A DNA stretch of 64,000 bases from Acidiphilium multivorum AIU301 (GTDB lineage Bacteria; Pseudomonadota; Alphaproteobacteria; Acetobacterales; Acetobacteraceae), in NCBI RefSeq assembly GCF_000202835.1, contig NC_015186.1, forward strand, positions 2,667,001-2,731,000. The letters are read 5' to 3'. The notes beneath the pieces were generated by a model. It searched no databases. It saw only the letters and a list, made by a program, of their open reading frames with translations, and had not been told where the DNA came from. Of the stretch, positions 8,188-17,289 are shown one piece after another; within the stretch, counting starts at the first letter, position 1, and the number at the start of each line of letters is the position of its first letter. The position numbers and the translations under genes were made by a program.

Positions 8188-9600
8188 ATGAAGACGATCA
8201 ACGCGATCAGGATGGGCGGCGTCGATGTTCTCCCGCTGGTCGAAGGCGGCAAGGGTGTGGCGGTCTCCAACGGACTTTCGGCCGGAAGCTGGGCCGCCTC
8301 GGGCGGCGTCGGCACGTTCAGCGCCGTCAATGCCGACAGCTACGACGACTCCGGCCGTCCGGTCCCGCAGGTCTATCACGGCACCACGCGGCGCGCCCGC
8401 CACGAGGAGCTCGTGGCCTTCGCGATCGAGGGCGGCATCGCCCAGGCCCGGCGCGCGCACGAGGAATCGGGCGGCCAGGGGCGCATCCACGCCAACATCC
8501 TCTGGGAGATGGGCGGCGCCGAGCGCGTCATCACCGGCATCCTCGAAGGCGCGAAAGGCCTCGTGAACGGCATCACCTGCGGCGCCGGCATGCCCTACCG
8601 GCTCTCGGAAATCGCCTCGAAATTCAACATCCACTACTACCCGATCGTCTCCTCCGCCCGCGCCTTCAACGCGCTCTGGCGCCGCGCCTACCACAAGGCG
8701 CAGGAACTGCTCGGCGGCGTCGTCTACGAAGACCCCTGGCTCGCCGGCGGCCATAACGGCCTGTCCAACTCCGAAGACCCGACCAGGCCCGAAAGCCCGC
8801 TGCCCCGCGTCATCGCGCTGCGCCGGCAGATGCGCGAGTTCGGCCTCGGCGAGACGCCGATCATCATGGCCGGCGGCGTCTGGTGGCTCGAGGAATGGGA
8901 GGACTGGATCGACAATCCGGATCTCGGCCCCGTCGCCTTCCAGTTCGGCACCCGCCCGCTGCTGACCAGGGAAAGCCCGATCAGCGACGTCTGGAAGCAG
9001 AAGCTCCTCACCCTCAAGCAGGGCGACGTCTTCCTCAACCGCTTCTCGCCCACCGGCTTCTATTCCAGCGCGGTGAACAACGGCTTCATCCAGGGCCTGC
9101 GCGCCCGCAACGAGCGGCAGGTCGCCTACACCACCGAGCCGGTCGGCGAGCATACCGAGGAATACGGCGTCGGCCCGCGCAAGCGCCCGGTCTGGCTCAC
9201 CCCGGCCGACCTCAAGGACGTCCACGCCTGGGAGCGCGAGGGCTTCACCGAGGCGATGCGCACCCCGGATTCCACCCTCGTCTTCGAAACCCCCGAAACC
9301 GCCGAGGAAATCCGGCTCGACCAGGTGAACTGCATGGGCTGCCTCTCGCAGTGCCGCTTCTCCAACTGGTCGCAGGAAGAGCCCGATTTCTCCACCGGCA
9401 AGAAGGCCGACCCGCGCAGCTTCTGCATCCAGAAGACCCTGCAGGACATCGCCCACACCCATAACGACCCCGATTCGGTCGACCACAACCTGATGTTCAG
9501 CGGCCACAACGGCTACCGCTTCGCGACCGATCCGTTCTATTCCAACGGCTTCATCCCGACGGTGAAGCAGCTCATCGAACGGATCCTCACCGGCCGCTGA
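8188..9600 (+). CDS. NAD(P)H-dependent flavin oxidoreductase (nitronate monooxygenase family)
   Basis: A 470-residue protein of the nitronate monooxygenase/2-nitropropane dioxygenase TIM-barrel superfamily. Visible FMN-barrel blocks include KGVAVSNGLSAGSWAASGG, GLVNGITCGAGMPYRLSEIA, YYPIVSSARAF, VVYEDPWLAGGHNG, TPIIMAGGVWW and GPVAFQFGTRPLL. A later Cys-rich segment CMGCLSQCRFSNW is unusual for simple nitronate monooxygenases and marks a longer subfamily. The natural substrate is unknown; it may reduce or oxidise small nitro or quinone compounds. The last 19 bases, including the stop, are copied in a tandem repeat immediately downstream. Confidence 0.78.
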   Translation: MKTINAIRMGGVDVLPLVEGGKGVAVSNGLSAGSWAASGGVGTFSAVNADSYDDSGRPVPQVYHGTTRRARHEELVAFAIEGGIAQARRAHEESGGQGRIHANILWEMGGAERVITGILEGAKGLVNGITCGAGMPYRLSEIASKFNIHYYPIVSSARAFNALWRRAYHKAQELLGGVVYEDPWLAGGHNGLSNSEDPTRPESPLPRVIALRRQMREFGLGETPIIMAGGVWWLEEWEDWIDNPDLGPVAFQFGTRPLLTRESPISDVWKQKLLTLKQGDVFLNRFSPTGFYSSAVNNGFIQGLRARNERQVAYTTEPVGEHTEEYGVGPRKRPVWLTPADLKDVHAWEREGFTEAMRTPDSTLVFETPETAEEIRLDQVNCMGCLSQCRFSNWSQEEPDFSTGKKADPRSFCIQKTLQDIAHTHNDPDSVDHNLMFSGHNGYRFATDPFYSNGFIPTVKQLIERILTGR

Positions 9601-9681
9601 CCGCGTCAGATCCTGACCGGAAGCTGACCGCGTCAGATCCTCACCGGCCGCTGACCGCGTCAGATCCTCACCGGCCGCTGA
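9582..9681. repeat. Tandem 27-bp repeat carrying the gene 3' end and stop codon
   Basis: Three consecutive 27-bp units (9601-9627, 9628-9654, 9655-9681) each end GATCCTCACCGGCCGCTGA or a close variant, and each begins CCGCGTCA. The last 19 bases of the preceding coding sequence (9582-9600) match the unit's end. Each unit is 9 codons and in frame, and each ends with the same TGA, so the terminal nonapeptide plus stop has been copied three times. Units two and three are identical; unit one differs at about three positions. Confidence 0.9.
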
Positions 9682-9702
9682 CCGCGGCCGGCGCCCTCCG
9701 CG

Positions 9703-12057
9703 TCAGCCGATGCCGAGGGCTTCCAGCACGCGCGCGGGCGTGATCGGCAGCGCCGTGATCCGCGCGCCGCGCGGCGCGAGCGCGTCGTTCACCGCGTTCA
9801 GCACCGCCGCCGCCGCCGCCGCCGTGCCGGCCTCGCCCACGCCCTTGGCGCCGATATGGCTCTCCCGCGTCGGCGTGCAGACATGGCCGATCACGATGTC
9901 CGGCATCTCGGCCGCCATCGGCACCAGATAATCCGCCATCGTCGCGTTCAGCATCTGCCCCTCGGAATCGTAGCGGCATTCCTCGAACAGCGCCGCCCCC
10001 AGCCCCTGCACCACGCCGCCGCGAATCTGCTCGTCCACCAGCAGCGGGTTGATGATCGTCCCGCAATCCTCGACCACGAAATGCTTCAGCAGCCGCACGA
10101 AACCGGTCTCGGCGTCCACCTCCACCACCGCCGCCTGCACCCCGTTGGTGAAGGCGAAGGGATACTCCCGCGGCACGTAATGCCGGCTCGCGACCAGCGC
10201 CGGCTCCACCCCCTGCGGCAACGTGTCGGGCCGGAAATGGGCGATGCGCGCCAGCTCGGCGAGGCTCATCCGCTCGGCCCCGCCCGCCGCATCGACGATC
10301 ACGCCATCCCTGATATCGAGCGCCTCCGGTGCCGCCTGCAGGATGCTCGCCGCCAGCGCCAGCACGTTCTCCCGCAGCGCCGATGCCGCGCGGAACGCCG
10401 CCTCGCCGCCCACCCCCGCCCCGCGCGAGGCCCAGGTGCCGCCGCCATAGGGTGTGGCGTCGGTATCGCCGAGCTTCACCAGCACCCGCGCCGGGTCCAC
10501 CCCCATCGCCGCGGCCGTCACCTGGGCGAGGATCGTCGTCGTCCCCTGCCCCTGCTCGGTGGCGCCGGCATGCAGCACCACGTCGCCGGCCGCATCGAGC
10601 CGCGCCGTCGCCCCGTCCTGCGCGGCGATCCGCGCCCCGCCGACGCCGTAGAACGCCGCCCCCGGATTGGTGATCTCGATGAAACTCGCAATCCCGATGC
10701 CCCGCCACACCCCGCGCGCCCGCAGCCCGGCCTGCTCCGCCCGCAGCGCGTCGTAGTCCATCAGCCGGACCAGCTCGTCGAGACAGGCATGGTGCGACAG
10801 CGCCTCGAACTTCATCCCCGCCGGCGAGGCGCAGGGATAGGCGTCGTCGGCGATCAGGTTGCGCCGCCGCATCTCGACCGGGTCGATCCCCCGCCGCCGC
10901 GCCGCCTCGTCCACCAGCGCCTCCGTCACCGCGGTCGCGATCGGATGCCCCACCGCGCGATATTGCGACATCATCGCCTTGGTCTGGAACACCACCCGCG
11001 CCCGCGCCGCGTAATGCGCGAAATCATACGGCCCGCCGACCAGATTGATCACCTGGTTCGCCTCCACCGCCGAGGTGCGCGGATAGGCCGAATACGGCCC
11101 CACCCCGGTCAGATCGTCCACCGCGAAGCCCTCGATCCGCCCGTCTTCCGCCACCCCGATCCGCGCCGACACCCGGTGCCCGCGCGCATGGATATCGCCG
11201 GTGAAACTCTCCAGCCGGTCGGCCACGAACCGCACCGGCCGGCGCAGGATGCGGCTCGCCGCCACCGCCGCCATCTCGTCGGGATAGACATGGATCTTGA
11301 TCCCGAACGACCCGCCCACATCCGGCCCGATCACACGGATTTGCCGCTCGGCGAGGCCGAGCAATGTGGCCAGCACGGTCTGGAACATGTGCGGCACCTG
11401 GGTGCCGAGATGCACGGTCAGCCGCTGCTCGCCCTCGTTCCAGTCCGCCACCAGCGCCCGCGGCTCCAGCGTCACCCCGGTATGCCGGGCGAAATCGAAC
11501 TCCAGCGCCACGCGCTCCGCCGCCGCGTCGATCGCCGCCGCCCCGCCGCCCGCCTCGATCGTCCGCGCGAACGCGAGATTATCCCCGAGTTCGGGATGGA
11601 TCGCCGCCGCCCCCGGCGCGAGCGCCGCCAGCGGATCGACCACCGGCGCGAGCGGCTCATACTCCACGAGAATCCGCTCCGCCGCATCCTCCGCCTCGGC
11701 CCGGCTCGCCGCCACCACCATCGCCACCGGCTCGCCCTGGAACCGCACCCGGCCTCGCGCCAGCGGATATTGCGGCGCCGATTTCAACCCCTTGAGATGC
11801 GTCAGCACGCCGACCCACGGCGCGCACCGCCCCTCCAGCGCCGCCGCGTCGAACACGCCGACCACCCCCGGCATCTCCCGCGCCGGCGCCAGGTCGATCG
11901 CCCCGATCTCCGCATGCGCATAGGGCGATCGCAGGAACGCCGCATGCACCATGCGCGGCAGCGCGATATCGCTGGCGAACAGCCCGCGCCCCTGGGTCAG
12001 CCGCCGCGCATCCGGCCGCGCCATCGCCCGCCCGATCGGCCGGTCGGCGCCGTTCAT
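9703..12057 (-). CDS. Xanthine dehydrogenase/CoxL-family molybdopterin-binding subunit
   Basis: The 784-residue catalytic subunit of a three-part molybdenum hydroxylase. Family blocks include GRAMARPDARRLTQGRGLFA at the N-terminus, PDVGGSFGIKIHVYPDE, and the MCD-binding and active-site region near the C-terminus with the catalytic Glu in GAKGVGEAGTAAA. The active-site loop reads SQYRAVGHPIATA. That differs from the Cys-containing AYxCSFR loop of true form I CO dehydrogenase, so a purine, aldehyde or heterocycle substrate is more likely. It is the last gene of an FAD subunit, 2Fe-2S subunit, Mo subunit cluster and its start overlaps the Fe-S gene stop (ATGA). Confidence 0.88.
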   Translation of the reverse strand: MNGADRPIGRAMARPDARRLTQGRGLFASDIALPRMVHAAFLRSPYAHAEIGAIDLAPAREMPGVVGVFDAAALEGRCAPWVGVLTHLKGLKSAPQYPLARGRVRFQGEPVAMVVAASRAEAEDAAERILVEYEPLAPVVDPLAALAPGAAAIHPELGDNLAFARTIEAGGGAAAIDAAAERVALEFDFARHTGVTLEPRALVADWNEGEQRLTVHLGTQVPHMFQTVLATLLGLAERQIRVIGPDVGGSFGIKIHVYPDEMAAVAASRILRRPVRFVADRLESFTGDIHARGHRVSARIGVAEDGRIEGFAVDDLTGVGPYSAYPRTSAVEANQVINLVGGPYDFAHYAARARVVFQTKAMMSQYRAVGHPIATAVTEALVDEAARRRGIDPVEMRRRNLIADDAYPCASPAGMKFEALSHHACLDELVRLMDYDALRAEQAGLRARGVWRGIGIASFIEITNPGAAFYGVGGARIAAQDGATARLDAAGDVVLHAGATEQGQGTTTILAQVTAAAMGVDPARVLVKLGDTDATPYGGGTWASRGAGVGGEAAFRAASALRENVLALAASILQAAPEALDIRDGVIVDAAGGAERMSLAELARIAHFRPDTLPQGVEPALVASRHYVPREYPFAFTNGVQAAVVEVDAETGFVRLLKHFVVEDCGTIINPLLVDEQIRGGVVQGLGAALFEECRYDSEGQMLNATMADYLVPMAAEMPDIVIGHVCTPTRESHIGAKGVGEAGTAAAAAAVLNAVNDALAPRGARITALPITPARVLEALGIG

Positions 12058-12527
12058 GCCGCCCTCCGCGCCCGCGCCGTCGCCTCGACCGCGTCGATGA
12101 TCGCCTCATACCCGGTGCAGCGGCAGTAATTGCCCGAAAGATGCGCGCGGATCGCCGCGCGGTCGGTCGGGTCGGGCGCATGGGCGAGGAAATCCGCCGC
12201 CGCCAGCATCATCCCCGGCGTGCAATAGCCGCATTGCAGCGCGTTGCGGCGCCAGAACGCCTCCTGCAAATCCGCCAGCTCGCCCGAATCCGACACCCCC
12301 TCGATGGTCTCGACCACGCATCCCGCCGCCTGCACCGCGAGGACGAGGCAGCCGCGCACGATCGCCCCGTCCAGCCGCACCGTGCAGGCGCCGCACACGC
12401 CATGCTCGCAGCCGAGATGCGTGCCGGTCAGGCCGAGCCGCTCGCGCAGGAAATCCGCCAGATGCAGCCGGGCCGGCACCTCGGCCTCGACGCGCTCGCC
12501 ATTCACGATCAGGGAAATCGCCGTCAT
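12054..12527 (-). CDS. 2Fe-2S subunit of molybdenum hydroxylase (CoxS/XdhA-like)
   Basis: A 157-residue electron-transfer subunit with two [2Fe-2S] clusters. The plant-ferredoxin-like cluster is CEHGVCGACTVRLDG with its fourth Cys in GCLVLA. The helical-domain cluster is QCGYCTPGMM paired with NYCRCTGYEAI. Length is standard. It passes electrons from the Mo cofactor to the FAD subunit. The start is the ATG at 12527, which overlaps the stop of the upstream FAD-subunit gene (ATGA), with the same overlap to the large subunit downstream, so all three are translationally coupled. Confidence 0.95.
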   Translation of the reverse strand: MTAISLIVNGERVEAEVPARLHLADFLRERLGLTGTHLGCEHGVCGACTVRLDGAIVRGCLVLAVQAAGCVVETIEGVSDSGELADLQEAFWRRNALQCGYCTPGMMLAAADFLAHAPDPTDRAAIRAHLSGNYCRCTGYEAIIDAVEATARARRAA

Positions 12528-13351
12528 GGAGCCAGACATTCCTTCATCACCCGCCGCAGCAGCACCCGCGCCAGGTGCAGCCGCACCGGCGCCGAAATCT
12601 CCGGGTCCGCATGCGGCGGCAAATCCTCCGCGAGCGCCGCGCACGCCGCCTCGATCCCCGCCGCCCCGTCCGCGAGTGCGCGCTCCGCCGCCGGCGCGCG
12701 CAGCGCCGCATGGCCGACCGCGAAGAACCCGAGCCGCACCGCATCCCCCTCCGCCGCGGCGGCAAGCCCGACCAGCGCGTAATCCCCATGCCGCCGCGCC
12801 AGCTCCGCGAAGCCATACCGCCGCCCCGGCACCAGCGGAATCTCCACCGCGGTCAGAATCTCCCCCGGTTCCAGCGCGGTTTCGAACAGGCCGGTGAAAA
12901 AATCCGCCGCCGCGATCCGCCGCGCGCCCGCCTGCCCCTCGGCGATGATCGTCGCATCGAGCGCCAGCATGCAGGCCGGCAGTTCCGCCGCCGGATCGGC
13001 GTTGGCGAGGCTGCCGCCGATCGTCCCCCGCGAGCGGATCGCCGGATGCGCGACATGGGCGAGCGCGGTCGCGATCAGCGGCGCATGGGCGGCGATCTCG
13101 GGTGCTTCGAGCAGCATCGCATGGGTGCAGCCGGCGCCGATCCGCAGCATCGTCGCGGTGACGTCGATGCGCCGCAGGTCCGCGATCCGGCCGATATCGA
13201 CCAGCAGGCCCGGCGCCGACAGCCGGAAGTTCAGCGCCGGCAGCAGGCTCTGCCCGCCGGCGAGGAGCTTCGCCCCCTCATGGGCGGCGAGCAGCCCGAC
13301 CGCCTCGGCGACCGACCCGGCACGGACGTAATCGAATGGAGCAGGTTTCAT
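12524..13351 (-). CDS. FAD-binding subunit of molybdenum hydroxylase (CoxM/XdhB-like)
   Basis: A 275-residue protein starting MKPAPFDYVRAGSVAEAVGL. FAD-binding signatures are KLLAGGQSLLPALNFRL and HPAIRSRGTIGGSLANADPA, followed by the CO-dehydrogenase flavoprotein C-terminal domain (RYGFAELARRHGDYALVGLA). It reoxidises the enzyme by passing electrons to an acceptor. It is first in the cluster, and the start at 13351 was preferred over a codon 45 bases further upstream because CoxM proteins begin MKxxxFxY. The substrate cannot be fixed from sequence; this cluster is separate from the orphan large subunit at 52645. Confidence 0.92.
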   Translation of the reverse strand: MKPAPFDYVRAGSVAEAVGLLAAHEGAKLLAGGQSLLPALNFRLSAPGLLVDIGRIADLRRIDVTATMLRIGAGCTHAMLLEAPEIAAHAPLIATALAHVAHPAIRSRGTIGGSLANADPAAELPACMLALDATIIAEGQAGARRIAAADFFTGLFETALEPGEILTAVEIPLVPGRRYGFAELARRHGDYALVGLAAAAEGDAVRLGFFAVGHAALRAPAAERALADGAAGIEAACAALAEDLPPHADPEISAPVRLHLARVLLRRVMKECLAP

Positions 13352-13418
13352 GACATTCCTCGCCCGAAACCTGTCCGATCGCGGCGGGCGCGTCAATCGC
13401 CCCGCCGCCGCACCGCGC

Positions 13419-14744
13419 TCACCTCAGGGGCTGGCGGCCGCGGTCCTTCAGCATCCACAGCGCGACCACCGACATCGCGCAGCCGACCAGCAGATAGGCG
13501 CCGGCGGCGAGCTTCACTCCGGTCAGCCCGATCAGCGCGGTGGCGATCAGCGGCGCCGTGCCGCCGCCGATCCCGAGCCCGACATTGAACGCCAGCGAAT
13601 AGCCCGACAGCCGGTATTCCGAGCGGAACTGCTCGGAGAGCATCGCCGGGGCGACGCCCATGATCGAGCCGAGCATCAGGCCCGAGACCACCTGGGCGAT
13701 GGCGAAGGGCGTCAACGCCCCCTGCGCCATCGCGAAGAAGGGCAGCGCCAGAACCAGCAGCGCGCCGAAATTGCCGATCAGCCAGGAGCGGCGCAGGATC
13801 CAGTGATCGGTCAGCCAGCCGGTCAGCGGGATCAGGACCAGCACGAAAAGCTGCGTGACGGTGACGATCTCCAGCGCCAGGCTGTCGGAAATCGCGCCGA
13901 ACTTGGACCCGAAGGTCGGCAGGAACACGAGGGTGAGATAATCCGCGACGCCATAGCCCCAGGTGAACAGCATCGCCAGCAGCATGATCTTCGGGCTGCG
14001 GCGGAACGCCTGGCGGATCGGCAGTTCGTCATCCTCCGCCGCCTTGTCGGGCTCATATCCGGTATCGGTCAGCCGCGAACGCACCAGATAGGCCAGCACC
14101 GCGAGCACGCCGCCGGCGAGGAACGGCACGCGCCAGGCCCAGCCCTGCACCGCATGATGGCCCGCCATCAGCGTGGTCAGCGCGGCGAAGCCGGCGGCGA
14201 GCAGATAGCCCCCGGTCGAGCCGAAATTCGCGAAACTGCCGGCGAAGCCCCGCCGGTTGGCCGGCGCGGTTTCCACGAGATACGACACCGAGCCGGTGAA
14301 CTCCCCGCCCACCGACAGGCCCTGGAACAGCCGCACCACCAGCAGCAGCACCGGCGCCCAGAAGCCGATCTGCTGATAGGTCGGCAACAGCCCGACCGCC
14401 GTGGTCGCCAGCCCCATCATCACCACCGAGGTCACCAGCACCGTCTGCCGCCCCACCCGGTCGCCCAGATGGCCGAAGATCACCCCGCCGATCGGCCGCA
14501 TCATGAACCCGATGGCGAACCCGCCATAGGCGCCGAGCAGCGAGGCGATCTTGTCGGACGAGGGGAAGAACAGGCTGGCGATCATCGGCGCGAGATAGCC
14601 GTAGAGGCCGAAATCGTACCATTCCAGCACGTTCCCGATCGTGCCGGCGCTGAGATTGCCGAGCGAGAGGGTGCGGCGTTTCCTGCGCCGCGAGGGCGCG
14701 GTGGCGGAGGAAGCCGGGTGCGGCTCAGAAGCAGGGTGCGGCAT
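13419..14744 (-). CDS. MFS transporter, metabolite:H+ symporter (MHS) type
   Basis: A 441-residue inner-membrane transporter with about 12 helices. The MHS hallmarks are NVLEWYDFGLYGYLAPMIA in helix 1, the loop motif MMRPIGGVIFGHLGDRVGRQ between helices 2 and 3, and LFQGLSVGGEFTGSVSYLVE. Relatives carry citrate, ketoglutarate, proline/betaine or shikimate with protons; the substrate here is not decided by sequence. It lies upstream of, and on the same strand as, the molybdenum hydroxylase genes (68 bases away), so uptake of that enzyme's substrate is possible. The start at 14744 has a GAGG upstream. Confidence 0.88.
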   Translation of the reverse strand: MPHPASEPHPASSATAPSRRRKRRTLSLGNLSAGTIGNVLEWYDFGLYGYLAPMIASLFFPSSDKIASLLGAYGGFAIGFMMRPIGGVIFGHLGDRVGRQTVLVTSVVMMGLATTAVGLLPTYQQIGFWAPVLLLVVRLFQGLSVGGEFTGSVSYLVETAPANRRGFAGSFANFGSTGGYLLAAGFAALTTLMAGHHAVQGWAWRVPFLAGGVLAVLAYLVRSRLTDTGYEPDKAAEDDELPIRQAFRRSPKIMLLAMLFTWGYGVADYLTLVFLPTFGSKFGAISDSLALEIVTVTQLFVLVLIPLTGWLTDHWILRRSWLIGNFGALLVLALPFFAMAQGALTPFAIAQVVSGLMLGSIMGVAPAMLSEQFRSEYRLSGYSLAFNVGLGIGGGTAPLIATALIGLTGVKLAAGAYLLVGCAMSVVALWMLKDRGRQPLR

Positions 14745-15087
14745 CTTGGACCTCGCTTTCGTTCTTCCCGAACGGCGGCGACGCATCGCCGCGCCCCGGT
14801 GAGGGGCGGCGCGGGGCGAACCGGTCGGGTCCTGGGTTGCGGCCGGACGGCGTCAGCGCGCCATCACGGCGCCGGTCGCCTCGTCGCGGCGCCCGGCCCG
14901 CCGCGCCCCGGCAACCGGGGCACGCGGCGGCTCATGAATCAGGCGCCCGACGGGCACCATCTGAGATTGCAGTCTCGATCCAGATATGGAGGCGGCAGCT
15001 CACGGATCAAGAAAAAATCGCAGGATTCATGTCATTCCCGGCGAACGCGCGGAAATATCCCTGTATTTTACTCGATCTTCCTCAACC
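14745..15087. other. Intergenic region, no gene seen
   Basis: This stretch between the MFS gene and the two-component operon holds only short, uncoupled open frames. The right half (about 14960-15087) is more AT-rich than the surroundings and includes short dyads such as GAGATTGCAGTCTC; it may hold the MFS promoter. No RNA gene was recognised. Confidence 0.5.
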
Positions 15088-15126
15088 GGCGCATCGCCGC
15101 CAGATCCGGCCTCGCGGCGATGCGCC
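15088..15126 (-). terminator. Hairpin downstream of the two-component operon
   Basis: A perfect 13-bp stem (GGCGCATCGCCGC at 15088-15100 with GCGGCGATGCGCC at 15114-15126) and a 13-base loop lie 6 bases after the histidine kinase stop. There is no T-tract, so it is either a Rho-independent-like end without a U-run or an mRNA 3' stabiliser. Confidence 0.5.
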
Positions 15127-15131
15127 TGCGT

Positions 15132-16496
15132 TCATTCGGGCAGATACACGCTGGCGATCAGCCCCTTGCCGCCCGGCCGGTTCGCCAGCGTGATGTCGCC
15201 GCCATGCGCGCGGATCGCGTTGCGGGCGATGGCGAGGCCGAGCCCCGAGCCGCCGGTCTCGCGGTTGCGGCTGGTCTCCAGCCGGCGGAACGGCTCGAAC
15301 ACCCGCTCCAGCTCGCCCGGCGGCACGCCCGGCCCGTCATCCTCGATATCGACGCGCAGCGTATGCCGCTCCGCCTGGTGCAGCGAGACCCGCGCCGACT
15401 GGCCGTATTTCACCGCGTTGCCGATCAGGTTGGCGAAGGCGCGCTTGAGCGAGAGCGGCCGGCCGCGGATGGTGATGTGATCGGGCCCCTGATAGGCGAG
15501 CCTGGCCGAAGCGGCGGGGGCGATATCGGCCGTCTCGTCGATCACGGTGCGCAGCAGGATCGCGAGGTCGACCGGCACCGAGGCCTCGGTCTGCGCCACG
15601 TCGCGCCCGAAGGCGATGGTCGAGGTCAGCATCGCCTCCAGCTCGTCGAGATCGGCGAGGATCTTCTCGCGCTGCGCGTCGTCGTCGAGGAATTCGGCGC
15701 GCAGCCGGAGCCGGGTGATCGGCGTGCGCAGGTCGTGGCCGATGGCGGTGAGCAGGAAGGTCCGGTCCTCGACGAAGCGGCGGATGCGCGCGGCCATCGT
15801 GTTGAACGCGATGGCCGCGGTGGCGATCTCGGTCGCCCCGCCCTCCGGCAGCGACGGCGCATGGGCGATGTCGCGCCCGAGCTGCTCGGCGGCGGCGGCC
15901 AGCGTGCGGACCGGCGCGGTCAGCCTGACCACCCCCCAGAAGATCAGCAGCGCGCCGAGCGCGAACATCACCAGAAAGGCGCTCGCGAAGCCGGGCTGTT
16001 CCCAGGGCGGGCGCGGCCGGAACGGGCTCTGCACCGTCAGCCAGCCGCCATCCGGCAGCTCGAAGCTCAGGATCGTGGTCGAGGGCGCGGTCGTGCCCCG
16101 CATCACCACCTGCCTCGGCTGCAGGAAATCGGGCATCGGAAAGGCGAGCAGCGAACCCTGGATGATCTGCCGGGTCGGCAGCGGCAGGGTGAAGGTGCCC
16201 GAATAGGGCGGCACCGGATCGAGACTGACCCGGTCGCCGGCGACGCCGTTCGCCTCCGCCACGATCTGCGTCCGCAGCGGCTTCGGCGCGCTCACCACCC
16301 GGCGATAGAGCGCGCCGTCGCGCGTCGCGATCGCGCGTTCGGCGACGATCCCGTTCACCTCGATCTGGTTGAGCACATGAACGCCGAGGCCGATGGCCTG
16401 GATCAGCGAAAACCCGAGCAGCAGAACGAGCCCGGTGCGCCAGGCGAGGCTGGAAGGCCAGAATTTCAACCGTGCCCAGATCCGGCCGAGGGTCAT
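15132..16496 (-). CDS. Sensor histidine kinase (EnvZ-like)
   Basis: A 454-residue membrane histidine kinase. The layout is an N-terminal helix (about 19-40), a periplasmic sensor region, a second helix (about 165-185), HAMP, then the H-box LLTAIGHDLRTPITRLRLRA with the phospho-accepting His, the N-box LIGNAVKYG, the G1 box DIEDDGPGVP, the F-box VFEPFRR and the G2 box GGSGLGLAIARNA. The HDLRTP form of the H-box is shared with EnvZ-type kinases. It is the second gene of an operon whose first gene encodes its response regulator, with an ATGA overlap. The stimulus is unknown. Confidence 0.93.
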   Translation of the reverse strand: MTLGRIWARLKFWPSSLAWRTGLVLLLGFSLIQAIGLGVHVLNQIEVNGIVAERAIATRDGALYRRVVSAPKPLRTQIVAEANGVAGDRVSLDPVPPYSGTFTLPLPTRQIIQGSLLAFPMPDFLQPRQVVMRGTTAPSTTILSFELPDGGWLTVQSPFRPRPPWEQPGFASAFLVMFALGALLIFWGVVRLTAPVRTLAAAAEQLGRDIAHAPSLPEGGATEIATAAIAFNTMAARIRRFVEDRTFLLTAIGHDLRTPITRLRLRAEFLDDDAQREKILADLDELEAMLTSTIAFGRDVAQTEASVPVDLAILLRTVIDETADIAPAASARLAYQGPDHITIRGRPLSLKRAFANLIGNAVKYGQSARVSLHQAERHTLRVDIEDDGPGVPPGELERVFEPFRRLETSRNRETGGSGLGLAIARNAIRAHGGDITLANRPGGKGLIASVYLPE

Positions 16497-17212
16497 GAAC
16501 GCTCGACCGGCGCCGCCAGCACATAGCCGCCGCCGCGCACCGTCTTGATGATCTGCGCGTGCCGCCCGTCATCCTCGAGCTTGCGCCGCAGCCGCGAGAT
16601 CGCGACGTCGATCGCCCGGTCGAACGGCCCCGCCTGCCGCCCGCGCAGCAGGTCGAGCAGCATGTCGCGGGTCAGCACCCGGTTCGGCCGGTCGAGCAGG
16701 GCGAGCAGCAGGTCGTATTCCCCGCCGGTCAGCGGCACCTCGACCCCGTGCGGGTCGAGCAGCCGGCGCCGCGACGTCTCCAGCACCCACCCGGCGAAGC
16801 GGTAGAGCCGCGCCGAGCTTTCGCGGCCCGGGGTCTCGTTCTCGCCGACGCGGCGCAGCACCGCGCGGATCCGCGCCACCAGCTCGCGCGGGTTGAACGG
16901 CTTCGTCACATAGTCGTCGGCGCCGAGTTCGAGGCCGATGATCCGGTCCGGCTCCTCGCCCAGCGCCGTGAGCATGATGATCGGCACCTGCGATTCCCCG
17001 CGCAGCCAGCGGGCGAAATCGATCCCCGATTCGCCGGGCAGCATGAGATCGAGCACGACGAGCTGGTAATGGCCGTTGAGGTAGGCCCGCCGCGCCTCGC
17101 GCGCATCCCGCACGGCGGTGACGCGGAAGCGCTGGCGTTCGAGAAAGCGGGCGAGCAGTTCACGGATTTCGCGGTCATCGTCGACCACGAGGATGTGCGG
17201 CATGATGTCCAT
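16493..17212 (-). CDS. OmpR-family response regulator
   Basis: A 239-residue two-domain regulator. The receiver domain starts HILVVDDDREIRELL; the phospho-acceptor is Asp55 (LVVLDLMLPGESG), with conserved Thr in IIMLTALGEE and Lys in YVTKPFNPREL. The C-terminal winged helix-turn-helix ends with RAIDVAISRLRRKLEDDG and IKTVRGGGYVLA, typical of OmpR/PhoB regulators. The start was placed at MDIMPHIL (17212), since upstream codons do not match the family. It is coupled to the kinase gene. The start region faces a divergent ornithine decarboxylase leader, so their promoters may overlap. Confidence 0.93.
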   Translation of the reverse strand: MDIMPHILVVDDDREIRELLARFLERQRFRVTAVRDAREARRAYLNGHYQLVVLDLMLPGESGIDFARWLRGESQVPIIMLTALGEEPDRIIGLELGADDYVTKPFNPRELVARIRAVLRRVGENETPGRESSARLYRFAGWVLETSRRRLLDPHGVEVPLTGGEYDLLLALLDRPNRVLTRDMLLDLLRGRQAGPFDRAIDVAISRLRRKLEDDGRHAQIIKTVRGGGYVLAAPVERS

Positions 17213-17289
17213 GGCTGTTACAATAGCCGGGATCGTTTCACTTTGGGCGCACCGTTGCATTTCCTTACGCAAAATGATCATGCCCCGGC

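Noticed and set aside
9601-9681. CRISPR-like array
   Set aside because: The repeats are directly adjacent with no spacers and no cas gene is present.
9856-12129. A 757-codon plus-strand frame opposite the molybdenum hydroxylase large subunit
   Set aside because: Arg/His/Pro-rich shadow of the real gene; no family text.
9703-13351. Form I carbon monoxide dehydrogenase
   Set aside because: The active-site loop is YRAVGHP and not the Cys-containing AYxCSFR loop required for CO oxidation.
13350-16526. A 1,058-codon plus-strand frame across the MFS and histidine kinase genes
   Set aside because: Antisense to two conserved genes and has no recognisable domain.
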